A stretch of 64,000 nt of DNA from Clavaria fumosa (GCA_951802425.1 OX637805.1:2108001-2172000), one strand, 5' to 3'. Positions 32,641 through 44,867 are shown, numbered from the stretch's first letter. A program made the numbers and translations. The notes: generated by a model from the letters alone, not told the origin.

Positions 32641-35489
32641 GTCGTCCTGTGATAGGTCATCCTTTGCATCATTGCCGTCAGATCCCTTGGTGGTTCGACT
32701 GTGTTCGGGTGCTTTCCAAAAATGAATATCAGTTGTATTAGGTAAGACCGTTACTGAAAAACGCACGCCTTCCCTTACTCTGCGGGGCTCTGATATTTCT
32801 ATTAGGTAAGACCGTTGCTGAAAAAGGCACACTGCGCTCACCATCGTCAGGGTTCCTATAATAATTCATTTACTATCTTTGTTGCGGGTGTGTGTCTGTC
32901 TCTCTAGGTTGGGCTGTCTCTTCTCTTTATATGCTAATTCGGTGCGGTTACTCGGTAAGTAAATTGCCGTTGCCCTTCTACGTTCAGCCATGAATATTGG
33001 CTGATTTTGACGCAGCGGAATGCCGCGAAATGGTAGACTCGTAAGAGAAAGGAGTTGTATTGTTTCCTTGAAACCTCAACTACTATATGGAGAGTGTACG
33101 TTTCTCTCCTGCCGCACGTCCCTTCAAACACACCTTGTAGCCACTATTTTCGATCAAGCCATACTCGTCATTGCTAGGCTCTCTGCTGTGGTGTATGGGT
33201 TGACGAATCGTCATAGCTCAAGGAGAGGATAATCGGGCTGCCGTCGTCTCCACTTTTCAGGCTAGGGTCATTCTCTACGGAGTGAACACCAGCTTTAGCG
33301 GGAGCCGGTCTGTCTGCTTTTTGTTCTTCGGCTTTCAGTTTCTTGTCGAAATGACAACCTCTTGCGCAGGGGTCGCTCGCACCGATGACAGTATAACGAC
33401 CTCCTCGAGCATCACTTCTTTAGCCTGCTCTGCCCATGTCCATGCAGTCCACATCTGTGTGGACCGTTACTAGATCCGCTCACGTTTACAAGTATATCAG
33501 AGGCCTTGGTTCGTGGCGCGCTTCTGACTCGTATTCCCTGTCGTAGAGAAACTCGGGGAGCTTCTTCAAAAAACTTCATCCCCGTGTACCCCTCAGGAGC
33601 GGCATATCCACTTCAGGAGATAGAGATCCAGTTTCTTTCCCCCCGTGAACTGGTCGCAGCAATGCATTTGGGCAAGGACGAACACATATCTGATATGTTT
33701 ATGACCCTCGGGAACCTGTGATCCGCTTGTTTGATGCTCAGGCGAAGTCCGGGTCCCGGAAGGCCGTGTCTGTGCACGAAACCTTCGGAGCGTCCATTCG
33801 TGTTTGAAGACACTCAGCATCGCCCATTTTCGGCGGCGGCGGCTGCGCTGGCGCTGCACGATGCTGTACACCCGCTCCTTTTCCTGTGTCCTGAGCATCA
33901 TCACTTCTATTTTTCAGCAACGGATAATCCCCCTCTTCGACCTGCAAAATGGGGAGGTACATCACTGCGGAAATTTCCCGGCCATGGCTGTCAGCAATGC
34001 GATGGAGAAAACTAGGCTCTCGCTGCTCCACGCTGGCAAGGTTCTGTTCGCGCAGTCCATAAAGCTGCTCAACCCGTGATTGTATGCGCCTGAGTGCCGC
34101 CGACCGCGGACCCATCGGTGAATGTCCATGCCAAAGGAATCGATATCGCAACTGCTCCGTATATCAGCCATCTGGGTTGCCTAGCCCTGTTACGATGCAT
34201 ATTCAATCCGTTGAGGTGCACCATCAGTCTGTCAGGTCAGAATTTATTTGCTGACATGTCACTCAGCCGTTCTTACACCCTTGTTCTCGTTCTACTACGA
34301 TAGGTTCACTGGAAGTGCTATCTATGCTCATAGCATCGTACTGTGTCAGGTGCCGGACTTGCGTACCCCGCAAGACTACTATTACGCAGGTTTGAGACAA
34401 TATCAGCAAGAGGATATGGATGGCCAGACGCTTGTGTCAACAAGCACGACGGACACCGACTAGCGGATCCAGAAGGTGACCATGAGCATGTGCGGGTGTG
34501 TCAAGTGCTGGAATCTGTGCGGACATTTAGGGTGCGTGTTGAGGAGCGCACGCGTGCTCTACTGTATTGCAGGGGCTGCGGACACTACAGACTCTTACTA
34601 GCCTGAGTATGTAGTACAGCGAAAGAAAAACTATTTTGAAACATCACCGCAGCAAAATCCAATGGCAGCGGACTGCCGTAAATCGGATTAACGGAACTGA
34701 CGCCATCGGACTTGGAGGAAATCCACCCTTCCCCGAGACTTCACCGCTATGTATCAACATTAGAGACTTCGCTCGGGATTCTCATCCGCGATCAGAGGAA
34801 AAGCCCGCAACCACCACACTTGCCACCATTGACCCTTGCCACACCGGGGATTGCCGTTTGGACACTTGACTGGTTACCGAGCGACACTGAATGGCAAGAA
34901 ACTAATAAGGCTCTGTCGGGCGCCCATCTCTTACTTCTCGCGGCTGCCTCCTCTGTGTCCCGTGCTCAGTAGGGGAATGGTCCCAACCCTTCGTTTTCTC
35001 GCTGTGGCAAAGGTAATCACGCAGTTCAACGACTGCTGCATCCTTGTCTGATTCAATAGGCCGCAGACAGAACCCGTCCTTGCGATGATGTCTCGCGTCG
35101 AGCACGTCCAATCGTGGTCCGAAGGTTCGACAACCGGAAGCCACCGCTGCTCTCTCACTTTTGCAAGAAAAAGAGCCGGCCGAGACCGGTGAAACCGGGC
35201 GTTGAGGTGGACAAGTTGCGAGGGCCGTGGCACACTGTGCCCAGGCAGAATGCATGTTGGCTGAACCAGCTTAATGTTCTGCAGTGATAACATATCGCCA
35301 GCAGAGGCAGCAGCAGCAGCAGTGGCAGCGGTGTTACGGGTCAGGCTACAAAACAAAACAAAAAAACCAGATATGTTAGCGGATCACTGGTTGACTGCCG
35401 CGGTTGTAATCATTGGGGGATGGGTGGTGCGAGTCAAGTCTGATATGAGAAATTTGAAGGATGGTGACGTTAATACTACAGTGAACCAT
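32641..35489. other. No recognised gene; possibly decayed host sequence
   Basis: Retains CpG and so resembles host sequence more than the old repeats. A 30-bp imperfect direct repeat containing ATTAGGTAAGACCGTT occurs near 32736 and 32801. A minus-strand frame at 33738-34151 includes [20 protein letters not shown] and looks protein-like. Another minus-strand tail near 33230-33340 reads VENDPSLKSGDDGSPIILSL. Neither was assigned to a family. Confidence 0.35.
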
Positions 35490-38095
35490 AGAAAGCGGGG
35501 ATCAAAGGGGGAATGACGACGTCTTGAGAAGTCTGGTTTCAGTACAGTACTCCTGGTGAGAGGTAGACCTTCAAAAGGGGCGAGCAGATTGCCATCCAGT
35601 ACCCTTTGATAGAGGCTTTGAGACGAAGTCATTCTTCACGATCCTATTGGGGTATCACTGTTAGTACACAGAGCGTGGCCCGCTTCGACGTCAAAGCGAA
35701 TTCCAACCTGAAAGCCTTCGGGTTCAACCCAGCAACATATTGGAAGTCACGCGTCAGTTGGCCTTGAAGAAGCTGGAAGCGCTTGAAAACGCTCCCGTCA
35801 AGCTCGGCAGGGAACCGTCAACGCAGCCTAGGTGTTGCCAATCAACGATGGTGGAAGGAAACTTAGGCGCATTACGTGGGCCACACGCACCGAAGAATAA
35901 TTTCGTGTGAGGCACCTCGAGGTCAGCTTTTGTCCGTCGTGCGATCGTGGCAGACGACCGATGTTCGACTTGCCCGTGGAACTCAGCGCGACACAAGAGG
36001 TGTTGGCCGTTCTTGGACTCGGGATCTGAAGAGTGCCAATAATCAAGCATAATACCAATCGCTGATCTGTGTATTCTCACCGCTTGGGTCGTATTCGTAC
36101 ATACGCATGACGCCTCGTCACCGCTCACTATCGCCATCTGACCTTGAGCGAAGAAAAAGTCGGCACACGTCACGCAGACGCGTCGTACGTCTTTGGCAAG
36201 CACGACCAGCTTGTAAGGATCCTCCTGCACCATTTTTCAGTGACATAACTTTGAGGGAGATATAATGTTGAACCTGGAAGGCCACAAACCAGACACTCTT
36301 CACAGCGTCGCCTATCAAAAGGAGTTTCTTGAGGGTTTGAAGCGATGCGACATAAACTCCAACGTCAAGGAACGCCACTCCCACGAGACGCTCATCTGAA
36401 TCAAGAGCACGGACAAATATCTGCCACAGTGGGTAAGCTGTTTTCAACATTCAAGTTGAATTAATTTACCTTCTGGCCCATGGAAGAGACAAGATAGCCA
36501 TTGAAACCACAGACCGCCGCGATGGGGCCTTTCGGATCGTCACGGAAGCAGAGTTTCAGCTTGTATCACCGCTTGCATTCCATTGAGGGATCCGGAACAA
36601 CTTCCACTATCTCAAAGATATACATACGTCTGAACAGAAAGGAATGAAGGACCCTCCGAAATTTGAGAGCCTACGACGTACGCATCCTTTCACAGCTAAG
36701 TCTTCTCCACGATTGATAGTCGTCCCGACCGCATTAAAATCTTTGCCTCCAGATTCGGTACTGAAAGTCTCGAGCGTGACACAGGCCAGTGCTGTGACGA
36801 ATTCATTCTGAGCAAACTCATACCTGGGTGCGACATGATTAAGGACGCGCGCAGGAAACGAAAACGGGAACAGACTTTCCCATCCACGGTGATCCAAAGG
36901 TCCGGTACTATCAGCTCTAGAGTCGAGCAATCACAGAGAGGCTCCGTAAGGTTTGAAGGCTGGGCAAATTACATGATTATCAGAGTCCAGCGCAAAGCTC
37001 AGTAGAGCATACTAGTACCATCAGGTTCCCATAGCTTGTTGCCATCATTGTCGAACGCAATAAATGTCGCCTTGAGAGAGGAAGCAGCAACAATCAAGGC
37101 TGTACTCGGCTCGAACAAAAGATGCGAGTACGCTCTTTGTGTGGGTATATAGCGGTAGGGAAGCTCATTGCCCAGCCGCAAATCTGGCATCCACTCCAGT
37201 AAGCACGTGCCCTGCCGGAAAAAGTGTGAGACACGATTGAAGCATGGAAGAGTCGCTCCTAGAAAAATGACCTCATCAGAGTACAGGAGAAAGTCACCCC
37301 CTGACTCCCACAGAGAACACGTCGTGAATGAATGGACAACATTGTGTCCGGAAGGGCAAAGCGTCACCCCGCATTTGTCCGTCACAATGATCCAACTCGG
37401 CCGATCTCCAGTGAAGAAGTAACCTGAATAGGTGATTCCAGGTGCAGGCGAAGTCACGAAGGGAATAAATTGCCGAAATATCCGCTTCTGTTCCGCCAAA
37501 ACAGACCTCTCGACCTATTCCCCTCGTTGTATCTCGAAACATTTCGAGAACACTTTGACGAATCTCGCCAGCAAGGACGCTCTTGTATTTTCTGGGTGAA
37601 ATTCTGGACGGCTTACGGGGTGGACCTCATAGATTGCAAGCTGACCTGAACGCAGGAAGACCTAGGGAAAAGCACATTGAGCTGATAATGCGGCTTGAGG
37701 TTTCGAGGCTCACCAGGAAATGGGGTCGAGGGGAAGACTGCCCTAATGGTGCCAGGAGAATCTGGTCAACATTCAGCTCCTGCGGAATTCGCGGCGGATC
37801 TTGCGGCAGAGACAGGGTAGGAGGGTCATAGCTATCTGTGAGTACGTTTGATAGATGAGGCAGACTGGGAGTCGAGAAGACGGAGCAAGCCTCGGTAATG
37901 TCCACATCTGCCGAGTCCTTCAGTAAGACATGGGGAGCGGAGCAGGAATGAATCACCTCAAGTACTCCCTGAGGGTGTACCAGAACAAGCCATTGCCTGT
38001 GACTTCCGGCACTCAATGCAGCCTGGAGTGGTGGTTGTGATTTGATCCATACTATTCTTGGAGCTGGAGGCATTGTTCAATGTCTCAAATAGGTC
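35490..38095 (-). pseudogene. CFT1: CFT1/CPSF1-like pseudogene, C-terminal half
   Basis: CFT1 is the large subunit of the cleavage and polyadenylation factor. Minus-strand blocks in family order: WLVLVHPQGVLEVIHSC, FVPFVT-like QFIPFVTSPAPG, GYFFTGDRPSWIIVTDK, YEFAQNEFVTALACVTLE, VGTTINRGEDLAVKG, DERLVGVAFLDVGVYVAS, LLIGDAVKSVWFVAFQ, EDPYKLVVLAKD, SKNGQHLLCRAEFHGQ and RNDF-like KNDFVSKPLSKG. Introns are still present, for example between VAFQ and EDPYK. It is broken by an in-frame TAG at 37514-37516, a one-base loss near 36113 (before RMYEYDP) and another shift near 35775. The N-terminal half is absent; retroelement C begins just upstream. A functional copy presumably exists elsewhere. Confidence 0.87.
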
Positions 38096-38893
38096 ATTGG
38101 TGTCTGTGAAATGGCAGCCTGTGAGGTATCTAGAAGACTAGGAGGGATTGATGGATAAACAAACACTAAGATTAATTCTGGGACTGCACCTTTTCACCCA
38201 TCTTTGATGGGCAGAAAAGGAACTTCAATATGTTCCTCTGATCACTTCACCTCCTGTTTATGGCAAACCTGACTACCTATGCTATGGACCTGGTGAAGGT
38301 CCTCTTTACTCTGAGCAAAATCACTGAAGATGGATTCACTGCTGAATGGGCAAATATGAAGGTGGAAGAGATCCTGGGTAATGGTGAGGCCAGAACCTGG
38401 GAAGAGTTTGTGGAGGAGATGAAGCAAGCATTTGATGACCTGAATGACTGTGCAACTGCCCTTGCAGATATTGCTGGGTTGAAACAGGGTGCCATGATGG
38501 CACTGGTGTTCTTTGTGAAGTTTGAGATGCTGTTCTGATGGGCAGAGATGAGTGTAGAGAAGGACTCAAGAATCCTAGTCCATTGGCTGGAGTTGAACCT
38601 GAGTAGGAGGTTGGTGGAGAGGATCTATGGTGTCTCCCCAATGCCAGAGACTTATGGAGGATGGAAAGTGCTGGGAGAAAGACTTGATGTCCAGCAAAGA
38701 CAACTTGATGGGATAGTTGTGGAATGAAATATGCAACCCACTGCAACCCTACCATGACCCTCTTGCACCCTCTGGATATGGCCATGGGCCAAGGATGGGC
38801 CCCTGCTGCTGAGAGATGTTGCTTCTGATGCCACCAGACTGGGCATGCTGTCTGATTCTGCCCCCTGCCTGATATGCATCTGCAGGTCCCAAC
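38096..38893 (+). pseudogene. Element C, gag part (left of the element D insertion)
   Basis: Ty3/gypsy gag on the plus strand, related to A, B and D: YAMDLVKVLFTLSKITEDG, ANMKVEEILGNG, then VHWLELNLSRRLVERIYG. It ends in a damaged CCHC knuckle (TGA at 38826-38828 where element D has CGA) and the peptide PDMHLQVP. The frame resumes at 47379 on the other side of element D. The 5' LTR and leader are missing; the first 90 bp are unassigned. Confidence 0.85.
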
Positions 38894-40633
38894 AGTTAGG
38901 ATCGCTTATGTAAGCCATCCCAAAGTGCAGTTGTGGAGAAACTGGGGAGGGTTGTTGGAAGGTCACATGACCTGTGGCTGGGTCAGATTATGTAATCATG
39001 TAAGATCACATGACGTGATCTGAGGGTCCGAGCGTGGGAATGCCGGCAAGTGCCGAAGTGTTCGCTATAAGTACTTTCACTTTTCCTTTTTTGTACTCTT
39101 TTCCCCTTATTGTTAGGGCCTGTCCCGTCTCGATAGTAGTGCCGGAGATCGACTTGTTGGTGACCTATGCTGGAAACTTGCTAAGACCAATCAACTGTTG
39201 AGCACAGTCGAGAATGCTCGGTCCCGGAAGGTCACGAAGATGTCTGAGAAGATGTAAGAGTGAAGAAAGACAAGTATAGAAGAGGAAGACGTCATTGGGG
39301 AGGTCGCGAAGTCGGTAGACGAAGTGTAGAGCAGGAAATTGACGAGGAGAGGGAGATGGGTAATGCTGAGAGGGTCGCGAAGTTGACCAATGAAGCGTGA
39401 AGGAGAGAATAGACAAGGTGGGGAAAACTGGTAATGCTGAAAAGGTCGCGAGATCAACTGACAAAGTGTGAGAAAGGAAAAGGACGAAGTGAAAGAAATA
39501 GATGATGATAGAAGGGTCGCGGGTAGTCGCGACAGTGTTGAGAAGTGTGTCGGTGAAGGCGATAACTTTGCCAACTGACGGGAGAACCTATAGGGTTCGG
39601 AGATCAGTACCAAGACGAATAAGAGAGGATACTTAGATTGCGCGAGTTGTAGGAGCGCAGAGGGCGAGTTAGAACAGAGTAGATTGTGTCTTGGCGATCT
39701 TGTGGTCACCAAGAGAGACAAGACCTATCAATCGTGATGGTTCCAAGCTCAAAGGGCGTACTAGCCTCAAGCTTAAACCAATGTGCGTCAATATCAAGTC
39801 TAGAGTACCATAAGTACATGCGAGACCTTATATATACGTACGTGCAGGGAGTATGACAAGAAAGGGAAAGTACAGAGAGCGCCAGGCGACAAGACTATAG
39901 TAGTACGGGGTATAACTAGTCGTAGAGTGACCGTGCACGTGTTCTACTAAGATTGTGAGGGGTAAACTAAGCATAGGTAAGGTCATGGACATGACCGGTC
40001 ATGGGTCACGACCTAACTAAATAAGCGTATGTGTAACTACGACTGGGCAGAGGGGCTTGGTCCAGGGCTAACGCAGTTATAGATGACTGAGAAGAAGAAG
40101 GGAGAACATAATTTGAAAGGATACACAGCTTGACTGCCAGTGGCGTGTTTCATCGTTAAGGTCGCGCAGTCAGGCGAGCGGTCACGTGGACGGCACTGGT
40201 GAGGCAGGTGACCTTGGGCGGTCTTTGGGCGGTATGTCACATGAGTAACACTGGTAACGCGAGTAACGCGAGTAGCGCCGGTGTGCCGTGCAGCAAGTCA
40301 TGTGCCGCTGCAGGAGTCGTGTAAGAGTGTGTTGAGCATCGAATAGTGGGTTCGGCAGTGAGTACATGTAAGGTGAGGTGGCGGGAGGTGACGCGAGTAT
40401 GGTGGTATGATCGCGAGTGTTGTGAGGAGATGATGGAGGCCTGAGAGGTGTTCGGAAGTTGATAGCGGGTTTCGGAAGAGTGTAGGGGGGTTCGCGAGGT
40501 GGTAGGGGAACATCGGGAGGTCCATGAGTGGTGATAGAGTTGTTAGGTTGAGGAAAAATGGATGGGTCCTGACACTTATCTTAGTATTGTCATCATGACC
40601 TTATGCTTAAGTTGTGTGAGACCCAGTCTGATA
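38894..40633 (+). repeat. 5' LTR of element D, split by insertion E
   Basis: LTR pieces 38894-39110 and 40575-40633 together match the 291-bp 3' LTR. The first base reads A where the other copy has T. TATA-like GCTATAAGTAC lies at about 39063 and a pyrimidine run leads to the presumed start ATCTTAGTATT (40578-40588). Confidence 0.9.
39111..40574 (+). mobile_element. Insertion E: 1464-bp LTR-like unit with CTTAT target duplication
   Basis: Starts TGTTAGGGCCTGTCC and ends GGATGGGTCCTGACA, so it has TG...CA ends with imperfect inverted termini. A perfect 5-bp duplication CTTAT lies at 39106-39110 and 40575-40579. No gag or pol sequence is present, so it is best read as a solo LTR of another retrotransposon; a non-autonomous element is possible. 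It is CpG-rich, contains a TATATATACGTACGT stretch near 39828, and lies immediately upstream of the presumed transcript start of element D. Orientation is tentative. Confidence 0.85.
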
Positions 40634-40634
40634 T

Positions 40635-40645
40635 AATACTAAGAT
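40635..40645 (+). promoter_or_regulatory. Putative self-priming primer-binding site of element D
   Basis: AATACTAAGAT one base after the 5' LTR, an exact complement of ATCTTAGTATT at 40578-40588 in the same LTR. The next base would form a G-U pair in RNA. Arrangement is identical to element A. Confidence 0.72.
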
Positions 40646-41229
40646 CCGCCTGTCCGCCCTAGCCCTGTGTCCTAACCTGGCTAGCCTGGACCCTTAATTT
40701 CAAACTGTGACACATTGTCACAGCTCAGCCCCTATCATCCTCTTCTCCTTTACCCTACCCACAGTGTGTAACAGAACTGCGCGAAATTTTTACTGTGTGT
40801 AGATACACGTGACCAGACCCAGAGGAAGTCTACTGTGACTCTTCCCAAGTGATACCGAGTGCCCAAGGCCTGGAACTTTGTTTTACAGCTACGTACCAGT
40901 GAATCATGTAGTGTACAGGGCAAGGAAAGGCCCCTACATAGTCTTTCTGTAGTTTCCTGGTCCAGTGGACAGGGCCCTTGCTCTGTGACCATTGTCAGAA
41001 GGGCGCATGGGCAACTCATTAGGAGTTGTGGAGTGACCACCTGGGACACCATTCAGGCCCCATGTTAACAAAAGTTTCATAGAATAAGAGTTCTATAGGT
41101 ACATAAGTACACAGAAGAGCAGCCTAAGAGGACAGGACTGTTAAGAGATCGAAGAAATCCTGAGTGCCCAAGGCCCAGAACTTTATTTACAGCATCCAGG
41201 GCCTGTGATGGCAGACCATGTCACCCTGC
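40646..41229 (+). other. Leader of element D
   Basis: Untranslated leader matching those of elements A and B in inverse orientation. No conserved coding frame was seen. Confidence 0.6.
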
Positions 41230-42745
41230 CTGTAGCCCAACCTATGAGGCTTGACCTATCTGTTGCCCCCTTTGATGGGCAGAAAAGGAACTTCCATATG
41301 TTCCTCTGATCACTTCACCTCTTGTTTATGACAAACCCAACTACCTATGCTATGGACCTGAGGCTGGAACCTGGGCAGCATTTGTGGAGGAGATGAAGCG
41401 AGCGTTTGATGACCCAAACAACCGTGCGACTGCCCTTGCTGATATTGCAGGGTTGAAACAGGGTGCCACAATGGCACCAGAGTTCTTTGCGAGATTCGAG
41501 ATGCTGTTCTGATGGGTGGAGTTGAGTGCAGAGAAGGACTCAGGAATCCTGGTCCATTGGCTGGAGTTGAACCTGAGTAGGAGGTTGGTGGAGAGGATCT
41601 ATGGTGTCTCCCCAATGCCAGAGACTTATGGAGAATGGAAAGTGCTGGCAGAAAGACTGGATGCCCAGCAAAGGCAATTTGATGTGATAGTCATGGAACA
41701 GACACCACAACCCATTGTGACCCCTGCGCGACCTTTTGCGACCCCCGTGCAACCCACCGCAACCTTTTCGCGACCTGCCGCAACCCTCTCGTGCCCTCTG
41801 AATGTGGCCATGGGCCAGGGATGTGCCCCTGCTGATGAGAGACGTTGTTTCCGATGCCACCAGATTGGGCATGCTGTCCATTTCTGCCCCCTGCCTGACA
41901 TGCATCCGCAGGTCCCAAGAGCCCAAACCTGTGGAGTGCCAGGTACCCCCCGAACAATGGAGGATTACCAGAGAGAGATTGTGTTGCTCCAAGCAAAACT
42001 GGAGCCACTTGAGAGAGAAAGGAGGACTCTGGCTGGGGAGAAGAGTCATTCCAGCCCCCATTCCGTCCCCATGCCCACAGCAAGTATACCGAAGTATACT
42101 ATCTTGCAGCGGAGGCATACCCGAATTGGGGCTGAGGTGAAAGAGGAAGTGAGACTGGCAGAGCACCCAACCAAGGTGCAGCCAGAGGTGGAGAAACATG
42201 TGCCACGAGAGCTAGCCATCCAGGTGCACTTGGAGGCCCTCAGCACTGGCAAGTGGGCTATGATGAAGGCCCCTGTCAACTCAGGATGCACCAACTGTTT
42301 CATGGATTTAGAGTGGGTGAAAAGAGTGGGCCTGGAGCCATCTCCCTTGCTGAACCCAATCACAATGTACAATGTGGATGGGTCACAGAACAGAGAGGGT
42401 AAAATCCGGTTTGGAATTGAGCTGCTGGTGAAGGTGGGCAACCATCATGAATGGGTCCATTTCCTGCTGGGAAAGATCCAATCCCACAAGGTCATCCTTG
42501 GGCATGACTGGCTCAAGCGACACAACCCTGACATCAACTGGAAGAAGGCAGAGCTGAGCCTTACCCGCTGCCCCCCACAGTGTTCCCCATCCCCTCGAGC
42601 CCCTGCACCCCTGAAAACGAGTACCCTTGCATCCGCAAGTATTCCGGACACCCGTTTTCCCAACTCTGGCCCTACCCCCGATTGGCCCAGCCGCTACCCT
42701 TTGGTTTTTAGTGAAGCAAAGTGGGATGAGCTTCCCTGCTCCTGA
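41230..42745 (+). pseudogene. Element D gag and protease
   Basis: Gag starts near FDGQKRNFHMFL. An internal deletion just after YAMDL removes the block present in element C (AKVLFALSKITEDG-like). From 41516 a long open frame gives VHWLELNLSRRLVERIYG, a CCHC knuckle CFRCHQIGHAVHFC, then the protease region with MKAPVNSGCTNCFMDLEW (Asn in place of the catalytic Asp). It runs to a stop at 42743-42745 before the reverse transcriptase. Confidence 0.87.
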
Positions 42746-43447
42746 CCAGACTTCAATATTAAAATTGAGTTCAAAAAGGACCCAGAGCACCTCTCCTCCA
42801 AGCTATACTCACTGACATGGCAGGAGATGGTGGAGATGAACTGTTGGGTGGATGAGCAACTTGCTTCTGGACGAATCTGCCCCTCAAAATCCCCATATGC
42901 CAGCCCCTTCTTCTTCAAACATGAGAAGGACAAGCTGCGGCTGATCATTGACTACTCGAGGCTGAATGCACACCTGATCAAGGACAAGTACCCCCTCCCC
43001 CACATCCAAGACACAGTGGATGTGCTTAAAGGAGCGTCGATCTACTCTAAGATTGATGTGAAGGGAGGTTTCCCATCTATGCAGGTCTGGCCTGAGCACC
43101 AGCACTGCTGTGCCTTCCTGACACCCCGTGGACTCTTCGAACCAGCTGTCATGTGGTTTGGACTGCAGAATGCACCTGCCACCTTCCAGCGCTTCATGAA
43201 TCATGTGTTGAGGGAGGAGATTGCAGGAGGACATGTCCGGGCTTATGTGGATGATGTGATTGTGTTTGCAGAGGATTTGGCAACACACTGGTATTGGATG
43301 GATCGGGTCTTGAGGAAGTTTGGAGAGAATGGGTTGTGTCTCAAACTCAGTAAATGCGAGTTTGAGAAGAGTGAGATCATCTTCCTGGGGATGAAGATCT
43401 CTCACAACCGGCTAGAGCATGACCCAGCAAAGGGTGTGGCAGTCTGA
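42746..43447 (+). pseudogene. Element D reverse transcriptase
   Basis: Carries YASPFFFKHEKDKLRL, DKYPLPHIQDTVDVL, GLFEPAVMWFGLQNAP and the active-site YVDD in VRAYVDDVIVFAEDL. A stop at 43445-43447 (TGA) separates it from RNase H, probably from loss of a CGA or similar codon. Otherwise this frame is intact. Confidence 0.9.
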
Positions 43448-43468
43448 GATTGGCCATGTCCTAGGAAT

Positions 43469-43920
43469 GTGAAGGATGTCCAGAGGTTCAATGGGATGTT
43501 GAACTACCTCTGCCGGCACATCCCAAATCTTTCTGCCAGGGCCAAGCCACTCTTCTGGCTGACTGGGAATGTTCCTTGGAAATGGGAGGAGGAAGAGGAA
43601 GCAGCCTTCCAAGATCTCTGTCAGGCACTCGTATCAGCCCCGGTCTTGGCTCTGCCTCAGGACAAAGGGAGATGGAAGGTAGAGACAGATGCAAGTAACC
43701 TGGTGACTGGTGGAGTGCTCTCGCAGCAGCAGACAGATGGAACATGGAGAGTTGTTGACTATATCTCCAAGGCCCTCACTGCAGCTGAGAAGAACTACAA
43801 TGTGTATGACAAGGAGTTCTTGGCTGTGATTCGGGCACTTTGTGAGTGGTGGGCATACCTCATTGGAGCAGATGAGACAATTGAGATCTGGACAGACCAT
43901 GCAAACCTCCAATACTTCCG
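43469..43920 (+). pseudogene. Element D RNase H, 5' part
   Basis: LFWLTGNVPWKWEEEEEAAF, then TDASNLVTGGVLSQQQ and YDKEFLAVIRALCEWW, ending HANLQYFR at the inversion breakpoint of the inserted DNA element. The continuation lies inverted at 44057-44117 and then at 45512. Confidence 0.9.
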
Positions 43921-44117
43921 GTGTGTTGTATCACTCAATATCCTCCAGCTCAATATCCCTTAATTCCAAAATCACCCATCACCTGTTTTTTGGGTGAAAG
44001 TCTTAAATCATCTGACCAGATGGTGATATCAACCTGCTATTGGGTCCATAGTGAAAGTCAAAGCACTGGAGCTCCCCAACCCAATGGACCTGTCTCAGTT
44101 TCAACTTCTGGGGCTTC

Positions 44118-44830
44118 CCATCAATTTGAGTGATATTAAACTGGAGAATATTGAGTGATACAATACACCCCTTGATTTGGGTGATATTAAACTGAAGGAT
44201 ATTGAGTGATACAAAACACCTTCAATTTGAGTGATATTAAACTGGAGAATATTGAGTGATACAATACACCCCTTGATTTGGGTGATATTAAACTGAAGGA
44301 TATTGAGTGATACAAAACACCTTCAATTTGAGTGATATTAAGCTGGAGGATATTGAGTGATACAATACACCTCTCAATTTGAGTGATATTAGACTGGAGG
44401 ATATTGAGTGATATGAAACACCCCCTTGATTTGAGTGATATTAAACTGAAGGATATTGGGTGATACAATACACCTCCTTGATTTGGGTGACATTAAGCTG
44501 GAGGATATTGAGTGGTACAACACATCCATCAATTTGAGTGATATTAAACTGGAGAATATTGAGTGATACAATAGGCCCCCTTAATTTGAGTGATATTAAG
44601 CTGGAGGATATTGAGTGATACAATACACACCCTTGATTTGAGTGATATTAAACTGAAGGATATTGAGTGATATTAAACTGAAGGATACTGAGTGATATAA
44701 TACACCTCTCAATTTGAGTGATTAAACTGGAGGACTTTGAGTGATTAAACTGGAGGACTTTGAGTGATACAATACACCTCTCAATCTAAGTGATATTAAA
44801 CTGGAGGATATTGAGTGATACATCTCTCAA
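44118..44830 (+). repeat. Tandem array, period 50-51 bp, about 14 units
   Basis: Unit contains GTGATATTAAACTG, then AGGATATTGAGTGATACAA and a variable ACACC spacer. A partial unit in opposite orientation (43921-43960) joins head-to-tail with the array if the 197-bp inversion is undone. Confidence 0.92.
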
Positions 44831-44867
44831 TTTGAGTGACATTAAGCCACAAAATCTTATTGTCTAG

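Noticed and set aside
32380..32652. Poly-Asp/poly-Thr and opposite-strand poly-Val proteins
   Set aside because: Period-3 microsatellite; every frame is a homopolymer-like artefact.
44118..44830. CRISPR-like array
   Set aside because: Units are contiguous 50-bp tandem repeats without unique spacers, in a eukaryotic genome.
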